NCBI GenBank assembly: GCA_964468205.1
Contig: CAYXVG010000061.1
Coordinates: forward strand, 1-38,952
DNA: 38,952 nucleotides
Direction: 5' to 3'
From: CAWELS01 sp964468205
GTDB taxonomy: Bacteria; Acidobacteriota; Terriglobia; Bryobacterales; Bryobacteraceae
Numbering within the stretch: position 1 is the stretch's first letter; each line of letters opens with the position of its first letter. The position numbers were made by a program, and so were the translations under genes. Of the stretch, positions 8,952 to 18,023 are shown in pieces. A model generated the notes under the pieces. The model was not told where the DNA came from. It was given only the letters and a program-made list of their open reading frames with translations, and made no database searches.

Positions 8952-11132
8952 TTACGAGGGCCGCCAGCGGAGGACCAGGACGCCGAGCGGCGGGATTCGC
9001 AGATCGACGCTATACGGGCGGCCGTGGCAGCGTGTGTCTTCCGATGCCACAATCCCGCCGTTGCCGAAGTTCATGCCGCCGAACATCTCGGAGTCGGTGT
9101 TGAAGACCTCCTGGTAGAAGCCCTTTTCGGGAACCCCGATGCGGTAGCTTTCCCGCGGCACGGGAGTGAAGTTGCAGACGAAGACGAGAAAGTCGTTCGG
9201 GTCCTCGGCACGCCTTAGGAACGAGATCACCGAGCCCTCGACGTCGTGGAAGTCGATCCACTCGAAACCGTTGTGGTGAAAGTCGACCTGGTAGAGCGCG
9301 GGCTGTTCGCGGTAGAGCCGGTTCAGTTCTTTCACCATCGTCTGCAGTTTGCGATGGTGGTCGAAGGAAACGAGTTCCCAGCGCGTGCCGACCTCGCAGT
9401 TCCACTCTTCGTACTGGCCGATCTCCTGTCCCTGGAAAAGCAGCTTCTTACCGGGGTGGCCGTACATGTAAGCGAGGAAGGCGCGCGCGTTGGCGAAGCG
9501 CCGCCACTCGTCGCCGGGCATTTTGCCGATCAGCGAGCGCTTCCCGTGGACCACCTCGTCATGCGAGATGGGCAGCACGAAGTTTTCGGTGAACGCGTAG
9601 AGCATGCTGAAGGTGATGTTCTGGTGATGGAACTTCCGGTAGACGGGATCTCTGCTGAAGTACTCCAGCATGTCGTGCATCCAACCCATGTTCCACTTCA
9701 TGGTGAAGCCGAGGCCATCGAGATAGACCGGCTTTGAGACGCCCGGGAAGGCGGTGGACTCCTCGGCGAAGGTGAGCGCGCCCGGCACTCTATGGGCATA
9801 CTCGTTGAAGCGCTTCAGGAAGTCGATCGCTTCCAGGTTCTCGTTGCCGCCGTAGATATTCGGCTCCCACTCGCCTTCCTCGCGCGAGTAATCGAGGTAG
9901 AGCATGGAGGCCACGGCATCCACGCGGAGACCGTCGATGTGGTAGTTCTTCAGCCAGAAAAGAGCGTTCGAGATGAGGAAGTTCCGCACTTCGTTGCGGC
10001 CGTAGTTGAAGATGAGCGTGCCCCAGTCACGGTGCTCTCCCTTGCGCGGATCCTCGTGCTCATAGAGGGCGGTGCCGTCGAAGTAGGCCAGCCCGTGCGC
10101 ATCCTTGGGGAAGTGTCCGGGCACCCAGTCGACGATCACGCCGATGCCGGCCAAGTGGCAGCAGTCGATGAAATACATGAAGTCTTCCGGCGGACCGAAG
10201 CGCGACGAGGGCGCGAAGAAGCCGGTTACCTGGTAACCCCAGGAGCCCGTAAACGGGTGCTCGAACGGCGGCAACAGTTCGATGTGCGTATAGCCCATCT
10301 GCTTGACGTAAGCCACGAGCGACTCGGCCAGTTCGCGGTAGGAAAGCATTCGATTGTGCGGCCCGCGCATCCAGGAGCCAAGGTGGACTTCATAGACCGA
10401 GACCGGTGCTTTCAGCCAGTCCGTTCCGGCCCGCTTCTCCATCCATTCCGAGTCGTTCCACTCGTACTTGCTGATGTCGTGGACCACGGACGCGGATTTG
10501 GGCGGCACTTCCGAGGCGAAGGCATAGGGGTCGGCCTTCATCTGCTGGTAACTGCGGTGCCGCGAGTGGACATGGTACTTGTAGTGCACTCCCTCTCCGA
10601 GGCCGGGGATGAACAGTTCCCACACGCCTCCGTTGCGCTGTCGCATCGGGTGGCGGCGGGTGTCCCAGTTGTTGAACTCGCCAACGACGGAGACAGTGAT
10701 AGCGTTTGGCGCCCAAACGGCGAACCGCACACCGAGGATTCCGCCCACGTCCACGATGTGCGCCCCCATGGTGTTGTACGACTCGAGGTTCGTTCCCTCG
10801 CCGTGGAGATGCAGGTCGAAATCGCTCAGCAGCGGTCCGAAGCGGTACGGGTCTTCTTGTTCCTCTACTTCGCCATCCCAGCGGGTGATGCGGAAGCGGT
10901 AGGTGTCCGGGTGGTCCTTGACGCCGGCCACGAAGACTCCCTGTGGGTGCACCTGTTTCATCGGCGTCACGCTGTCTCCGGCGAGCACCTCGGCGGACTT
11001 GGCATGGGGCAAGAAGGCGCGCACCTCCCAGAGTTCTGTCTCATCCTCGCTGGTGATCGCATGCGGTCCGAGAATGCGGAACGGGTCTCCGTGATAACCG
11101 CCGACGATGGCTTCCACTTCGTGATTTGTCAT
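8952..11132 (-). CDS. glgB: 1,4-alpha-glucan branching enzyme
   Basis: GlgB transfers alpha-1,4 glucan segments to alpha-1,6 positions in cytoplasmic glycogen synthesis. The 726-aa protein has an N-terminal branching-enzyme beta-sandwich, a CBM48 module (FAVWAPNAITVSVVGEFNNW) and a GH13 catalytic barrel. Visible catalytic-region motifs are DGLRVDAV (Asp nucleophile), TFAEES (Glu acid/base) and ISHDEVVHG. Length is normal for the family. The ATG at 11132 is preferred over an in-frame TTG 36 nt upstream because the family usually starts close to the HEVEAIVGGYHGDPF segment. No other glycogen genes are adjacent. It is divergent from the adenosine deaminase gene with only 56 bp between the starts. 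Confidence 0.96.
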   Translation of the reverse strand: MTNHEVEAIVGGYHGDPFRILGPHAITSEDETELWEVRAFLPHAKSAEVLAGDSVTPMKQVHPQGVFVAGVKDHPDTYRFRITRWDGEVEEQEDPYRFGPLLSDFDLHLHGEGTNLESYNTMGAHIVDVGGILGVRFAVWAPNAITVSVVGEFNNWDTRRHPMRQRNGGVWELFIPGLGEGVHYKYHVHSRHRSYQQMKADPYAFASEVPPKSASVVHDISKYEWNDSEWMEKRAGTDWLKAPVSVYEVHLGSWMRGPHNRMLSYRELAESLVAYVKQMGYTHIELLPPFEHPFTGSWGYQVTGFFAPSSRFGPPEDFMYFIDCCHLAGIGVIVDWVPGHFPKDAHGLAYFDGTALYEHEDPRKGEHRDWGTLIFNYGRNEVRNFLISNALFWLKNYHIDGLRVDAVASMLYLDYSREEGEWEPNIYGGNENLEAIDFLKRFNEYAHRVPGALTFAEESTAFPGVSKPVYLDGLGFTMKWNMGWMHDMLEYFSRDPVYRKFHHQNITFSMLYAFTENFVLPISHDEVVHGKRSLIGKMPGDEWRRFANARAFLAYMYGHPGKKLLFQGQEIGQYEEWNCEVGTRWELVSFDHHRKLQTMVKELNRLYREQPALYQVDFHHNGFEWIDFHDVEGSVISFLRRAEDPNDFLVFVCNFTPVPRESYRIGVPEKGFYQEVFNTDSEMFGGMNFGNGGIVASEDTRCHGRPYSVDLRIPPLGVLVLRWRPS

Positions 11133-11188
11133 ATTTACGGTTTCCGCTGTCCCGCCGGAGGCGGCCAACAGAAAGTATTATCGCAGGG

Positions 11189-12145
11189 ATGGACCCTTTC
11201 TACCGCGAAATCTCCAAGGCGGAGCTCCATATCCATCTGGAGGGATCGATCTGGCCCGAGACGCTGGCGGAGATGGATCCGGCGCTTGACCCGGCCGAGG
11301 CCCGCCGGCGCTTCGCGTATCAGGACTTCGACGCTTTCATCGAGGCGTTCGTGTGGGTGCTGGGTTTTCTCAGAGGACCGGATGAATACGCGCTGGCGGC
11401 GCGGCGCCTGTTCGAGCGTCTGGCGGCCGATGGGATCCGCTATGCCGAGGTCACACTCGCCGGAGCCGGCATACTGCGCCGCGGGCTCGACTTCGCGCGA
11501 GTTTATGACGCTCTCAGCCGGGAGGCCGCGCGGGCGCCACTTGACGTCTGGTGGATTGTCGACGCCACGCGGCAGTTCCCGCCCGCCGAGGCGATGGAGA
11601 TCGCACGGCTGGCCGTTGAGCGCGCCGGGGACCGCGTTGTCGCATTCGGACTCGGCGGCATCGAATCCGCGGGAGCGATCGAGCAATTCTCCGCAGTGCT
11701 GCGCTTCGCCCGCGAGCACGGCCTGAAACTGACGCCGCATGCGGGAGAGACGGTAGGGGCGGATTCGGTGCGGGCGGCGCTCGATGCTGGGGCGGACCGG
11801 ATCGGCCATGGCATCCTGGCGGCGGGCGCTCCCGACCTCATGCGCCGCTTACGCAACGAAGACATCCCGCTCGAGATCTGCGTGACGAGCAACGTCGCCA
11901 CCGGGGCGGTGACGAGCTTGCGGGATCATCCTGTGCGCCGCCTCTACGATGCCGGCGTTCCCATAGTTCTGAATAGTGACGACCCGGCGATGTTTCACAC
12001 CACGCTTTCCGGCGAATACAAGCTCGCCGCCAGGGAGTTCGGCTTCACGAGAGATGAGCTGAAGATGCTTGCCGCCAACAGCTTCCGGTACGCGTTCCGG
12101 GCGAGTGGGGATCTGGAACCGCATGGCCGTGGTGAGCCGGAGTAG
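11189..12145 (+). CDS. Adenosine deaminase family protein
   Basis: The 318-aa protein carries the zinc-binding and catalytic signatures of the adenosine/AMP deaminase family: HIHLEGS (H14, H16), PHAGE (H184, E187), RIGHG (H207) and NSDDP (D264, D265). The reaction is probably hydrolytic deamination of adenosine to inosine. Aminofutalosine deaminase of the alternative menaquinone pathway shares these motifs and cannot be excluded by reading alone. I start at the ATG at 11189, giving the conserved YREISKAELHIHLEGS start; an in-frame start at 11126 would overlap the glgB 5' end. The downstream ADP-ribosylglycohydrolase gene begins 14 bp after the stop, suggesting an operon with a purine or nucleotide theme. 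Confidence 0.9.
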   Translation: MDPFYREISKAELHIHLEGSIWPETLAEMDPALDPAEARRRFAYQDFDAFIEAFVWVLGFLRGPDEYALAARRLFERLAADGIRYAEVTLAGAGILRRGLDFARVYDALSREAARAPLDVWWIVDATRQFPPAEAMEIARLAVERAGDRVVAFGLGGIESAGAIEQFSAVLRFAREHGLKLTPHAGETVGADSVRAALDAGADRIGHGILAAGAPDLMRRLRNEDIPLEICVTSNVATGAVTSLRDHPVRRLYDAGVPIVLNSDDPAMFHTTLSGEYKLAAREFGFTRDELKMLAANSFRYAFRASGDLEPHGRGEPE

Positions 12146-12159
12146 ACTCGATTGGAGCG

Positions 12160-13238
12160 ATGACTGAGCAACAACTGTCCAGCCTTTTCGCCACTGGCCG
12201 CATCCGGATTCGCGACGGAGAGATCTTCCGGCAACCGCCTTCCGCTTTAAGCGGAGATTTCGATTTCTCGCGGGTTGCAGGCATGCTGCTCGGTCTGGCG
12301 ATTGGCGACGCTCTTGGGAACCCGACCGAGGGGTGGTGGTCGGAAGACCGCCGAGCGCAGTTCGGGGAGATCCGCGGCTATTTGAAGGCCGGGCCGCGGG
12401 GCGAGAGCCGTGGCTATCCTTCAGATGACACACAACTGGCGTTCTGGACACTCGAGCAACTCATCGACGACGGCCGGTTTGAGCCGGCCCGCCTCGCGCG
12501 CCGCTTCGCCACGGGCTGGATATTCGGCATCGGCCAGACGGTCGAGAAGTTTCAGTTGAATTTCCAAGCGGGTAAGAGTTGGGAGCTCTGTGGTCCGCCG
12601 GCAACGGATCGCTCATGCGGATCGCGCCTATCCTGATTCCTCATCTCCGGAATCCTTCGCCGGCGCTGTGGGCGGACACAGCCCTCTGCGGCATGATCAC
12701 TTATAACGACTCGATGGCGATTGGTTCCTGTGTCGCGTTCGTGGCGGTATTGTGGGATCTACTGGGGATGGCCGCGCCGCCTCCGCCGGAATGGTGGCTG
12801 GAACGTTTCACCGCCGCGTTGAAAGATCTGGAGTGCGAACCCTACAAGCCTCGCAGCCCTCAGCTCAAGGACTTCGAGGGACCTCTGTGGAGCTTCCTCG
12901 AAAAGGAGCTACCTCTGGCGCTGCGAGAGGATGTTCCGGTAGTGGAAGCCTGCGACCGCTGGTACTCCGCCGCCTTCCTGATGGAAACCGTACCGTGCGT
13001 GGTCTATACTCTGATGCGCCACGGGCACAACCCGGAAGAAGCGCTGGTGCGGGCGGTCAACGACACTTGGGACAACGATACCGCCGGCGCGATTGTTGGC
13101 GCGGCGGTGGGGGCGCTGCACGGTGCGGATGCGCTTCCGGATCGTTGGATTCACGGCCTGTCGGGCCGCACGCGTGAAGACGACGAGGGCCATGTCTTCG
13201 AGTTGATCGAGGCTGCGAAGGCCCGCTTCTGCCCGTAG
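12160..13238 (+). pseudogene. ADP-ribosylglycohydrolase family gene with a one-base frameshift
   Basis: The family removes ADP-ribose from proteins or small molecules using two metals. The 5' frame (12160-12636) encodes GMLLGLAIGDALGNPTEG and the metal-binding segment YPSDDTQLA. The 3' frame continues with WSAGNGSLMRIAPI, ALVRAVNDTWDNDTAGAIVGA and the C-terminal region. The frames meet at a GGG run at 12581-12583: with a fourth G the reading would be GKSWGALWSAGNGSLMR, the normal family sequence. The gene therefore lacks one base, either as a real frameshift or a homopolymer sequencing error. All expected metal-binding segments are otherwise present, and both halves look well conserved, which favours a recent change or an error. 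It lies 14 bp after the adenosine deaminase gene. Confidence 0.88.
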
Positions 13239-13242
13239 CCGC

Positions 13243-13268
13243 CGAACGGCCTTTCGGACTGCCGTTCG
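13243..13268. terminator. Hairpin between two convergent genes
   Basis: A perfect 8-bp inverted repeat, CGAACGGC and GCCGTTCG, flanks a 10-nt loop just after the ADP-ribosylglycohydrolase stop and before the sulfatase stop. Its position suggests a terminator serving one or both strands, but no clear T-run follows on either side. Confidence 0.4.
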
Positions 13269-13283
13269 CCCTCCGGGCATCTT

Positions 13284-14864
13284 TCACTGCGCTTCCTGCT
13301 TTAGGCGCTCCTCCACCGTTCTGGCCTGCCAGGCCTGCCAAAGTTTCTCGAGGCGCTCCACCTCGGCCGGACGCCCGGCGGAAAGATCATTCAACTCTGT
13401 GCCGTCAGCCTCGATATCGTATAGCTCCCAGGGCTGGCCGTCGACGCGCACGAGCTTCCAGCGTCCTTGCCGAACAGCGCTGCCGTGGGCCCACTTCCAA
13501 AACAATGCGTCGTGAGGTTCCCGGGGCTGGCCTTTCAGCGTGGGTAGAAGGCTCCGGCCGTCCATGCGGACGGCGCGCCGGCCGCCGTGGGTAAGCGGAT
13601 GGGCTGCGTCCGCGATTTCCAGGAACGTGGGGGCAAGGTCGATCACATGAGAGAGTTCGTCCGTGAAGGAGGCTGACTCCACCCCGCCCGGCCAGTGCAC
13701 GATCAGAGGCGTCATGATACCTCCCTCATGGTCATGCTGCTTGAAGAGCCGGAACGGAGTGTTCGAGGCGTTGGCCCAGCCGTGACCGTAGCTCTGGTAG
13801 GTGTCCTCCGGACCGGGCATGATCTCCGGCAGGTTTCCGGGACGCACCGGCCGTCCGTCGCGCGTCCTTTCGGGAAGGTAGTATCCATTGCGGTCCGGTG
13901 TGTACTCGACGTGACAGCCGCCGTTGTCCACCTGAAACACGGTGACGGTGTTCTCCATGACGCCGGTCTCATCGAGCGCTTCAAGAATGCGCGCAATACC
14001 GCGGTCCATCCGGTCTACCTGGGCGGCGTAGACCTCCATGCGGCGCTCCTGCCAGGCTTTGTGCTCCTCGTCTTCCCAGGCGGGGACGAGCGGATGCCGC
14101 GGGGATAACTCCCATGCCGTATTGACGACGCCGATCTGCTTCATCCGGGCGTGACGCCGGCGGCGGATCTCGTCCCAGCCGATCGAATACTTGCCCCGGT
14201 ACTTGGCAACGTCCTCCTCGAGAGCGTGGAGCGGCCAGTGGGCGGCCGTATAGGCAACGTAGAGGAAGAACGGCTTATCCGCGGCAGCGGCTTCCCTCAC
14301 CCAGGCGGCGGCGTGGTCCGATATGGCGTCGGTGTAGTAGTAGCCGGGGCCGGCGAAATCGGCGGACGCATCTTCGTTGTTACGCAGCAGAGCCGCCGGA
14401 GCAAAGTAGCTGGCAGCACCCAACACCGTGCCGTAGAATTCGTCGAAGCCGCGCTGGCAGGGCAGCCCGCCGAAATCCTCCGTTGGGGCGAGATGCCACT
14501 TGCCGGACATGTAGGTGGCGTATCCGGATTCGCGCAGCGCCTCGGCGACGGTGACACACTCTCTCCGCAGTGTCCCGCGCTCGAGAGCGATTGACGGGTA
14601 GATGCCCGTCATCAGCGACGCCCGGGTGGGAACGCACATGTTGTTGGTGTAGTGGCGCGTGAAGCGCATTCCGTTCCGGGCGAGGCGATCGAGCGCCGGT
14701 GTTTCGATTTCGCCGCCGTAGGAGCCGATATCGGAATAGCCCATATCGTCGGACAGAATCATGACGATGTTCGGACGCGGGTCTCGCGCTTCTTCTGTTG
14801 ACCCGCAGCCGGCGAACACGAAAGCGGCGAAGAAGAAAGCTCCAGCGCTACGCAAGTCGATCAC
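13284..14864 (-). CDS. Sulfatase (arylsulfatase type), predicted lipoprotein
   Basis: This 526-aa enzyme hydrolyses sulfate esters. After a short hydrophobic signal with a lipobox-like FAGC ending at C20, the catalytic domain opens with PNIVMILSDDMGY (metal-binding D39, D40). It has the formylglycine motif C77-V-P-T-R81, so the cysteine type needs a formylglycine-generating enzyme. Further family segments are SGKWHL, FQVDNGG and a C-terminal region ending in ELYDIEADGTELNDLS. The predicted location is lipid-anchored in the periplasm or outer membrane. Substrate is unknown; sulfated polysaccharide is the usual suggestion. The start is a GTG without a clear ribosome binding site, so the first residues are uncertain. 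Confidence 0.92.
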   Translation of the reverse strand: MIDLRSAGAFFFAAFVFAGCGSTEEARDPRPNIVMILSDDMGYSDIGSYGGEIETPALDRLARNGMRFTRHYTNNMCVPTRASLMTGIYPSIALERGTLRRECVTVAEALRESGYATYMSGKWHLAPTEDFGGLPCQRGFDEFYGTVLGAASYFAPAALLRNNEDASADFAGPGYYYTDAISDHAAAWVREAAAADKPFFLYVAYTAAHWPLHALEEDVAKYRGKYSIGWDEIRRRRHARMKQIGVVNTAWELSPRHPLVPAWEDEEHKAWQERRMEVYAAQVDRMDRGIARILEALDETGVMENTVTVFQVDNGGCHVEYTPDRNGYYLPERTRDGRPVRPGNLPEIMPGPEDTYQSYGHGWANASNTPFRLFKQHDHEGGIMTPLIVHWPGGVESASFTDELSHVIDLAPTFLEIADAAHPLTHGGRRAVRMDGRSLLPTLKGQPREPHDALFWKWAHGSAVRQGRWKLVRVDGQPWELYDIEADGTELNDLSAGRPAEVERLEKLWQAWQARTVEERLKQEAQ

Positions 14865-14928
14865 AGCGTAACCAGTTTATGCAATTCAATGGTAACGGTG
14901 TCTCCGGAACGCGCGACAATAGAAGCAG

Positions 14929-16104
14929 GTGAAGCTCTATGCCATCCTGATGGGGTTGGTTCTCCCGGCGGCGGGGGTGTGGGGGTACTATCATTTTCAA
15001 CCCCGGTATCTTGCCCTCTATCCAGTGGCGGTTACCCCTAAATTGGACCTGAGCGGTCCGGCTCCCAAAGTTGTTCCAGAAGGTATGGCTTTTGTCGCCA
15101 CCGTGGCCACGTTTGACGAGGAACTTTACGCGTACTTCAATTTCGACTATCTCAGTACGCGTAGCGCAACGCGCCCGGCCGAAGCTCTGCTTACCCACCG
15201 GGTCGAGGACGGCAAGTCCCGGTTTCCGCTGAAGCTTTGGATCAGCGACGGCATTCTCGCCGGCATTCCCCTGCTTGAATCACTGGAGCGTCAGAACTAC
15301 ATTCCCGGCTACGAGTGGGAATGGGTGAACTGGGAGCAGTTGCAGACTTGGCGGCGCCAGTCCTCGGTATTTACCGCCGCCTACAGCCTGCCCGTGCGCA
15401 AGCGGATGGAACAGCTCACGGCCGGTCAGAAACAGGAGCTCGTGAAGCGGTTCGTCGTGTTTAAGTCGCGAACCGATCCCAGGATTCGTAAGGGGCTCCA
15501 GCCAGTCCCTTCACCGCTCACCGAGGAACAGGCCCAACAACTCGCCGCCGACATTCTGACCGTTGCCGATTTCTTTTGGCTGCCGCTCGATTTCTTCCTC
15601 GGCATCGGCGCCATGGAGAACAACTACATGGACGTCGATGGCGACTTGCAACACGCCGTCTGGAAGCCCCGCGCCGAGAAGGGCGACATCGTGCTGCGCC
15701 GCCGCAACGGCCGGGTGCTCGTCCGCAATCATGCCAGCGGTGTCTGGCAGATCACCCGCGAGACGCTCCGTTACGCCCACAAACTCTACACGAGAGGCAA
15801 CTGGGACTACTCGCTCCTGCCTGCACATCTACGCCCGCCCAAGAAGTTCGACCCCAATTCGCTGGAGGCGGTTCATCTCACCACTTACGCCGGGCTTTTG
15901 TTCCGCGATTTGCTGGATCGGTTCGGCGGTGACGTGGCCATGGCCGTCGGCGCCTACAACGGCGGTCCCGGCAATCCCAATATGGGCTACGAAAAAGGGG
16001 TTCGGCTGGTGGCGAACTACGCGCGCCGGATTCTCGAGCAGGCGGCCCGTCTCAACGGGCAAGCGGTGGCGGAGATGCAGTTTCTCGCTCCATCCCGGGA
16101 ATGA
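14929..16104 (+). CDS. Lytic transglycosylase-like protein, membrane-anchored
   Basis: The 391-aa protein has an N-terminal hydrophobic segment (residues 3-22) suggesting a periplasmic location with a membrane anchor. The C-terminal half resembles an SLT-type peptidoglycan lytic transglycosylase: GIGAMENNYMDVDGD would supply the catalytic glutamate, GVWQITRETLRYA matches the G-x-x-Q-I segment and AVGAYNGGPGN matches the AYN-G motif. The preceding region (about residues 40-210) is not recognised. The family cleaves the MurNAc-GlcNAc bond to form 1,6-anhydro products. The start is a GTG; an ATG seven codons later is an alternative. It is divergent from the sulfatase gene. Confidence 0.78.
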   Translation: MKLYAILMGLVLPAAGVWGYYHFQPRYLALYPVAVTPKLDLSGPAPKVVPEGMAFVATVATFDEELYAYFNFDYLSTRSATRPAEALLTHRVEDGKSRFPLKLWISDGILAGIPLLESLERQNYIPGYEWEWVNWEQLQTWRRQSSVFTAAYSLPVRKRMEQLTAGQKQELVKRFVVFKSRTDPRIRKGLQPVPSPLTEEQAQQLAADILTVADFFWLPLDFFLGIGAMENNYMDVDGDLQHAVWKPRAEKGDIVLRRRNGRVLVRNHASGVWQITRETLRYAHKLYTRGNWDYSLLPAHLRPPKKFDPNSLEAVHLTTYAGLLFRDLLDRFGGDVAMAVGAYNGGPGNPNMGYEKGVRLVANYARRILEQAARLNGQAVAEMQFLAPSRE

Positions 16105-16233
16105 TCCCTCGGGCGCGCGTCCCTCGTCCGCCGCCGAGTGTAGAGCCCGTGCAAATCTTCTCCGCGGTTCCGGCCGGCTTGCCGGGGATACTCGAATACA
16201 GTCGCCGTCAGCCGCTGGTAGACTAAGAGTTTC

Positions 16234-17361
16234 GTGATCGTTCAGACCCAGTTTTTCCAGTTCGATTCACTGCCGTTGGACTGTGGCGAGACCCTTGCGC
16301 CGGTGGATGTGGCATACCAGACATACGGCGCTCCGGCTGACGACAAGTCGAACGCAGTTCTAATTCTCCACGCCTTCACCGGCGACGCTCACGCCGCTGG
16401 CGTGAGCCCGCAGACGGGAAAGCCAGGCTGGTGGGACAGCATGATCGGCCCTGGGAAAGCGTTCGACACCGACAAGTACTGGATCATCTGCTCGAATGTG
16501 CTCGGTGGCTGCTCTGGCACCACGGGCCCCAGTTCCATGAACCCGGCCACCGGAAGGCCCTACGCGCTGGAGTTCCCGGTGATCACGATCGCTGACATGG
16601 TACGCCTGCAAAGAATGCTGGTGGACCGGTTGGGGATCAAGAAACTGCTGGCCGTCGCGGGTGGCTCGATGGGCGCCATGCAAGCGCTGCGATGGGCCGT
16701 TGACTACCCGGACATGGTGGCGTCGGCGCTGCCCATCGCGGGTACCTGGAGGCACAGCGCGCAGCAGATTGCCTTTAACGAGGTGGGTCGTCAGGCAATC
16801 ATGTCCGACCCAGGCTGGCAGGGCGGCAACTACTACGATACCGACGGCCCGGTGCGCGGCCTTGCGGTGGCGCGCATGATCGGCCACATTACGTACATGA
16901 GCGACGAGTCGATGCGGCAGAAGTTCGGACGGCAGCTTCGCGAAAGAGAGCAATTCGGCTTTGGCTTCGACATCGATTTCGAGGTGGAGAGTTACCTCCG
17001 CTACCGGGGCAACCAGTTCGTGGGCCGGTTCGACGCGAACTCGTATCTCTATATCACCAAGGCGCTCGATTACTTCGACATTTCTTACGGCAAGGGCTCG
17101 CTGGCGGCGGCCCTCGAGAAAGCGACCGCCCGCTTCCTGCTCATCAGCTTCACCTCTGACTGGCTGTACCCAAGTTACCAATCCAAGGAGGTGGTGACGG
17201 CCCTGCGCAGCCGAAACCGGGACGTCTCCTTCGTGGAACTCCACTCAAACTACGGTCATGACGCGTTTCTCGTTGACGTGGGCGAGCAGACAGAGGTCGT
17301 GCGCGGCTTCCTGGCCAGTACTCTCCGCGCTCTTCAGAACGGAGTGGCGGCCAGACGATGA
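16234..17361 (+). CDS. metX: Homoserine O-acyltransferase (MetX, acetyltransferase family)
   Basis: MetX activates homoserine by acylation in methionine biosynthesis. The 375-aa alpha/beta hydrolase-fold protein has the nucleophile elbow GGSMGAM with catalytic S145, an oxyanion region LHAFTGDAH and the acid and base in FTSDWLYP and NYGHDAFL. Acetyl versus succinyl preference cannot be read from the fold, so the acyl donor is left open. The start is a GTG with only a weak upstream signal (TAAGAG). Its TGA overlaps the ATG of metW as ATGA, so the two are translationally coupled. The 129 bp upstream shows no SAM riboswitch that I can recognise. Confidence 0.94.
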   Translation: MIVQTQFFQFDSLPLDCGETLAPVDVAYQTYGAPADDKSNAVLILHAFTGDAHAAGVSPQTGKPGWWDSMIGPGKAFDTDKYWIICSNVLGGCSGTTGPSSMNPATGRPYALEFPVITIADMVRLQRMLVDRLGIKKLLAVAGGSMGAMQALRWAVDYPDMVASALPIAGTWRHSAQQIAFNEVGRQAIMSDPGWQGGNYYDTDGPVRGLAVARMIGHITYMSDESMRQKFGRQLREREQFGFGFDIDFEVESYLRYRGNQFVGRFDANSYLYITKALDYFDISYGKGSLAAALEKATARFLLISFTSDWLYPSYQSKEVVTALRSRNRDVSFVELHSNYGHDAFLVDVGEQTEVVRGFLASTLRALQNGVAARR

Positions 17362-17987
17362 CTGACGGGAAGAACGTGCCGAAGGGGCCGTTCGTGCGCG
17401 AGTTGCTGGGGCGTAGCGACTATCGCATCATCAGCCAGTTGATCGAGCGCGGCTCCCGGGTGCTCGATCTCGGCTGCGGCGACGGAGCTCTACTTGCCTG
17501 GCTGGCGGAGAACAAGGACGTGGACGCCCGGGGCATTGAACTTGACGGCGCCAAGGCGCAGAAAGCCATCGCCCGCGGAGTTTCCGCCTATCAGGGCGAC
17601 ATCGACGACGGGCTGGGCGACTATCCGGACAAAGCGTTCGATTATGTTTTACTCAGCCAGACCTTGCAGGAGACACGCCGGCCGCTGATGGTACTGCGGG
17701 AGATGCTGCGCGTGGGACGCTATGCGGTTGTCGCTTTCCCGAATTTTGGACACTGGCGGGTCCGTCTAGAGCACTTGTGGTCCGGCCGGGCGCCACGGAC
17801 AAAGCTGTTTCCGCACACTTGGCACGAATCGCCCAACATCCATTTCCTTACGGTCAAAGACTTCGAGGAACTGGTTGCGAAAGAGGGCTGGAGGGTGGAG
17901 ACGAAGATCTGCCTGGCCGGGCGTCACACCGTCGCCTTCGCCCACAACCTCTTCGCTGAGGTGGCGGTTTTCCTGGTCACTGCCTGA
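17358..17987 (+). CDS. metW: Methionine biosynthesis protein MetW
   Basis: MetW is a class I methyltransferase-fold protein encoded next to metX and needed for, or stimulating, homoserine acylation in several bacteria. The 209-aa product has the SAM-binding motif VLDLGCGDGALLAWL and the characteristic segments DYVLLSQTLQE, VAFPNFGHWRVR and WHESPNIHFLT. The start codon overlaps the metX stop by 4 bp. The gene ends 36 bp before the convergent Gfo/Idh gene. Confidence 0.94.
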   Translation: MTDGKNVPKGPFVRELLGRSDYRIISQLIERGSRVLDLGCGDGALLAWLAENKDVDARGIELDGAKAQKAIARGVSAYQGDIDDGLGDYPDKAFDYVLLSQTLQETRRPLMVLREMLRVGRYAVVAFPNFGHWRVRLEHLWSGRAPRTKLFPHTWHESPNIHFLTVKDFEELVAKEGWRVETKICLAGRHTVAFAHNLFAEVAVFLVTA

Positions 17988-18023
17988 GTCGAAGAGCGCG
18001 GAGGGAGTTCCCGCCCCACGTGC

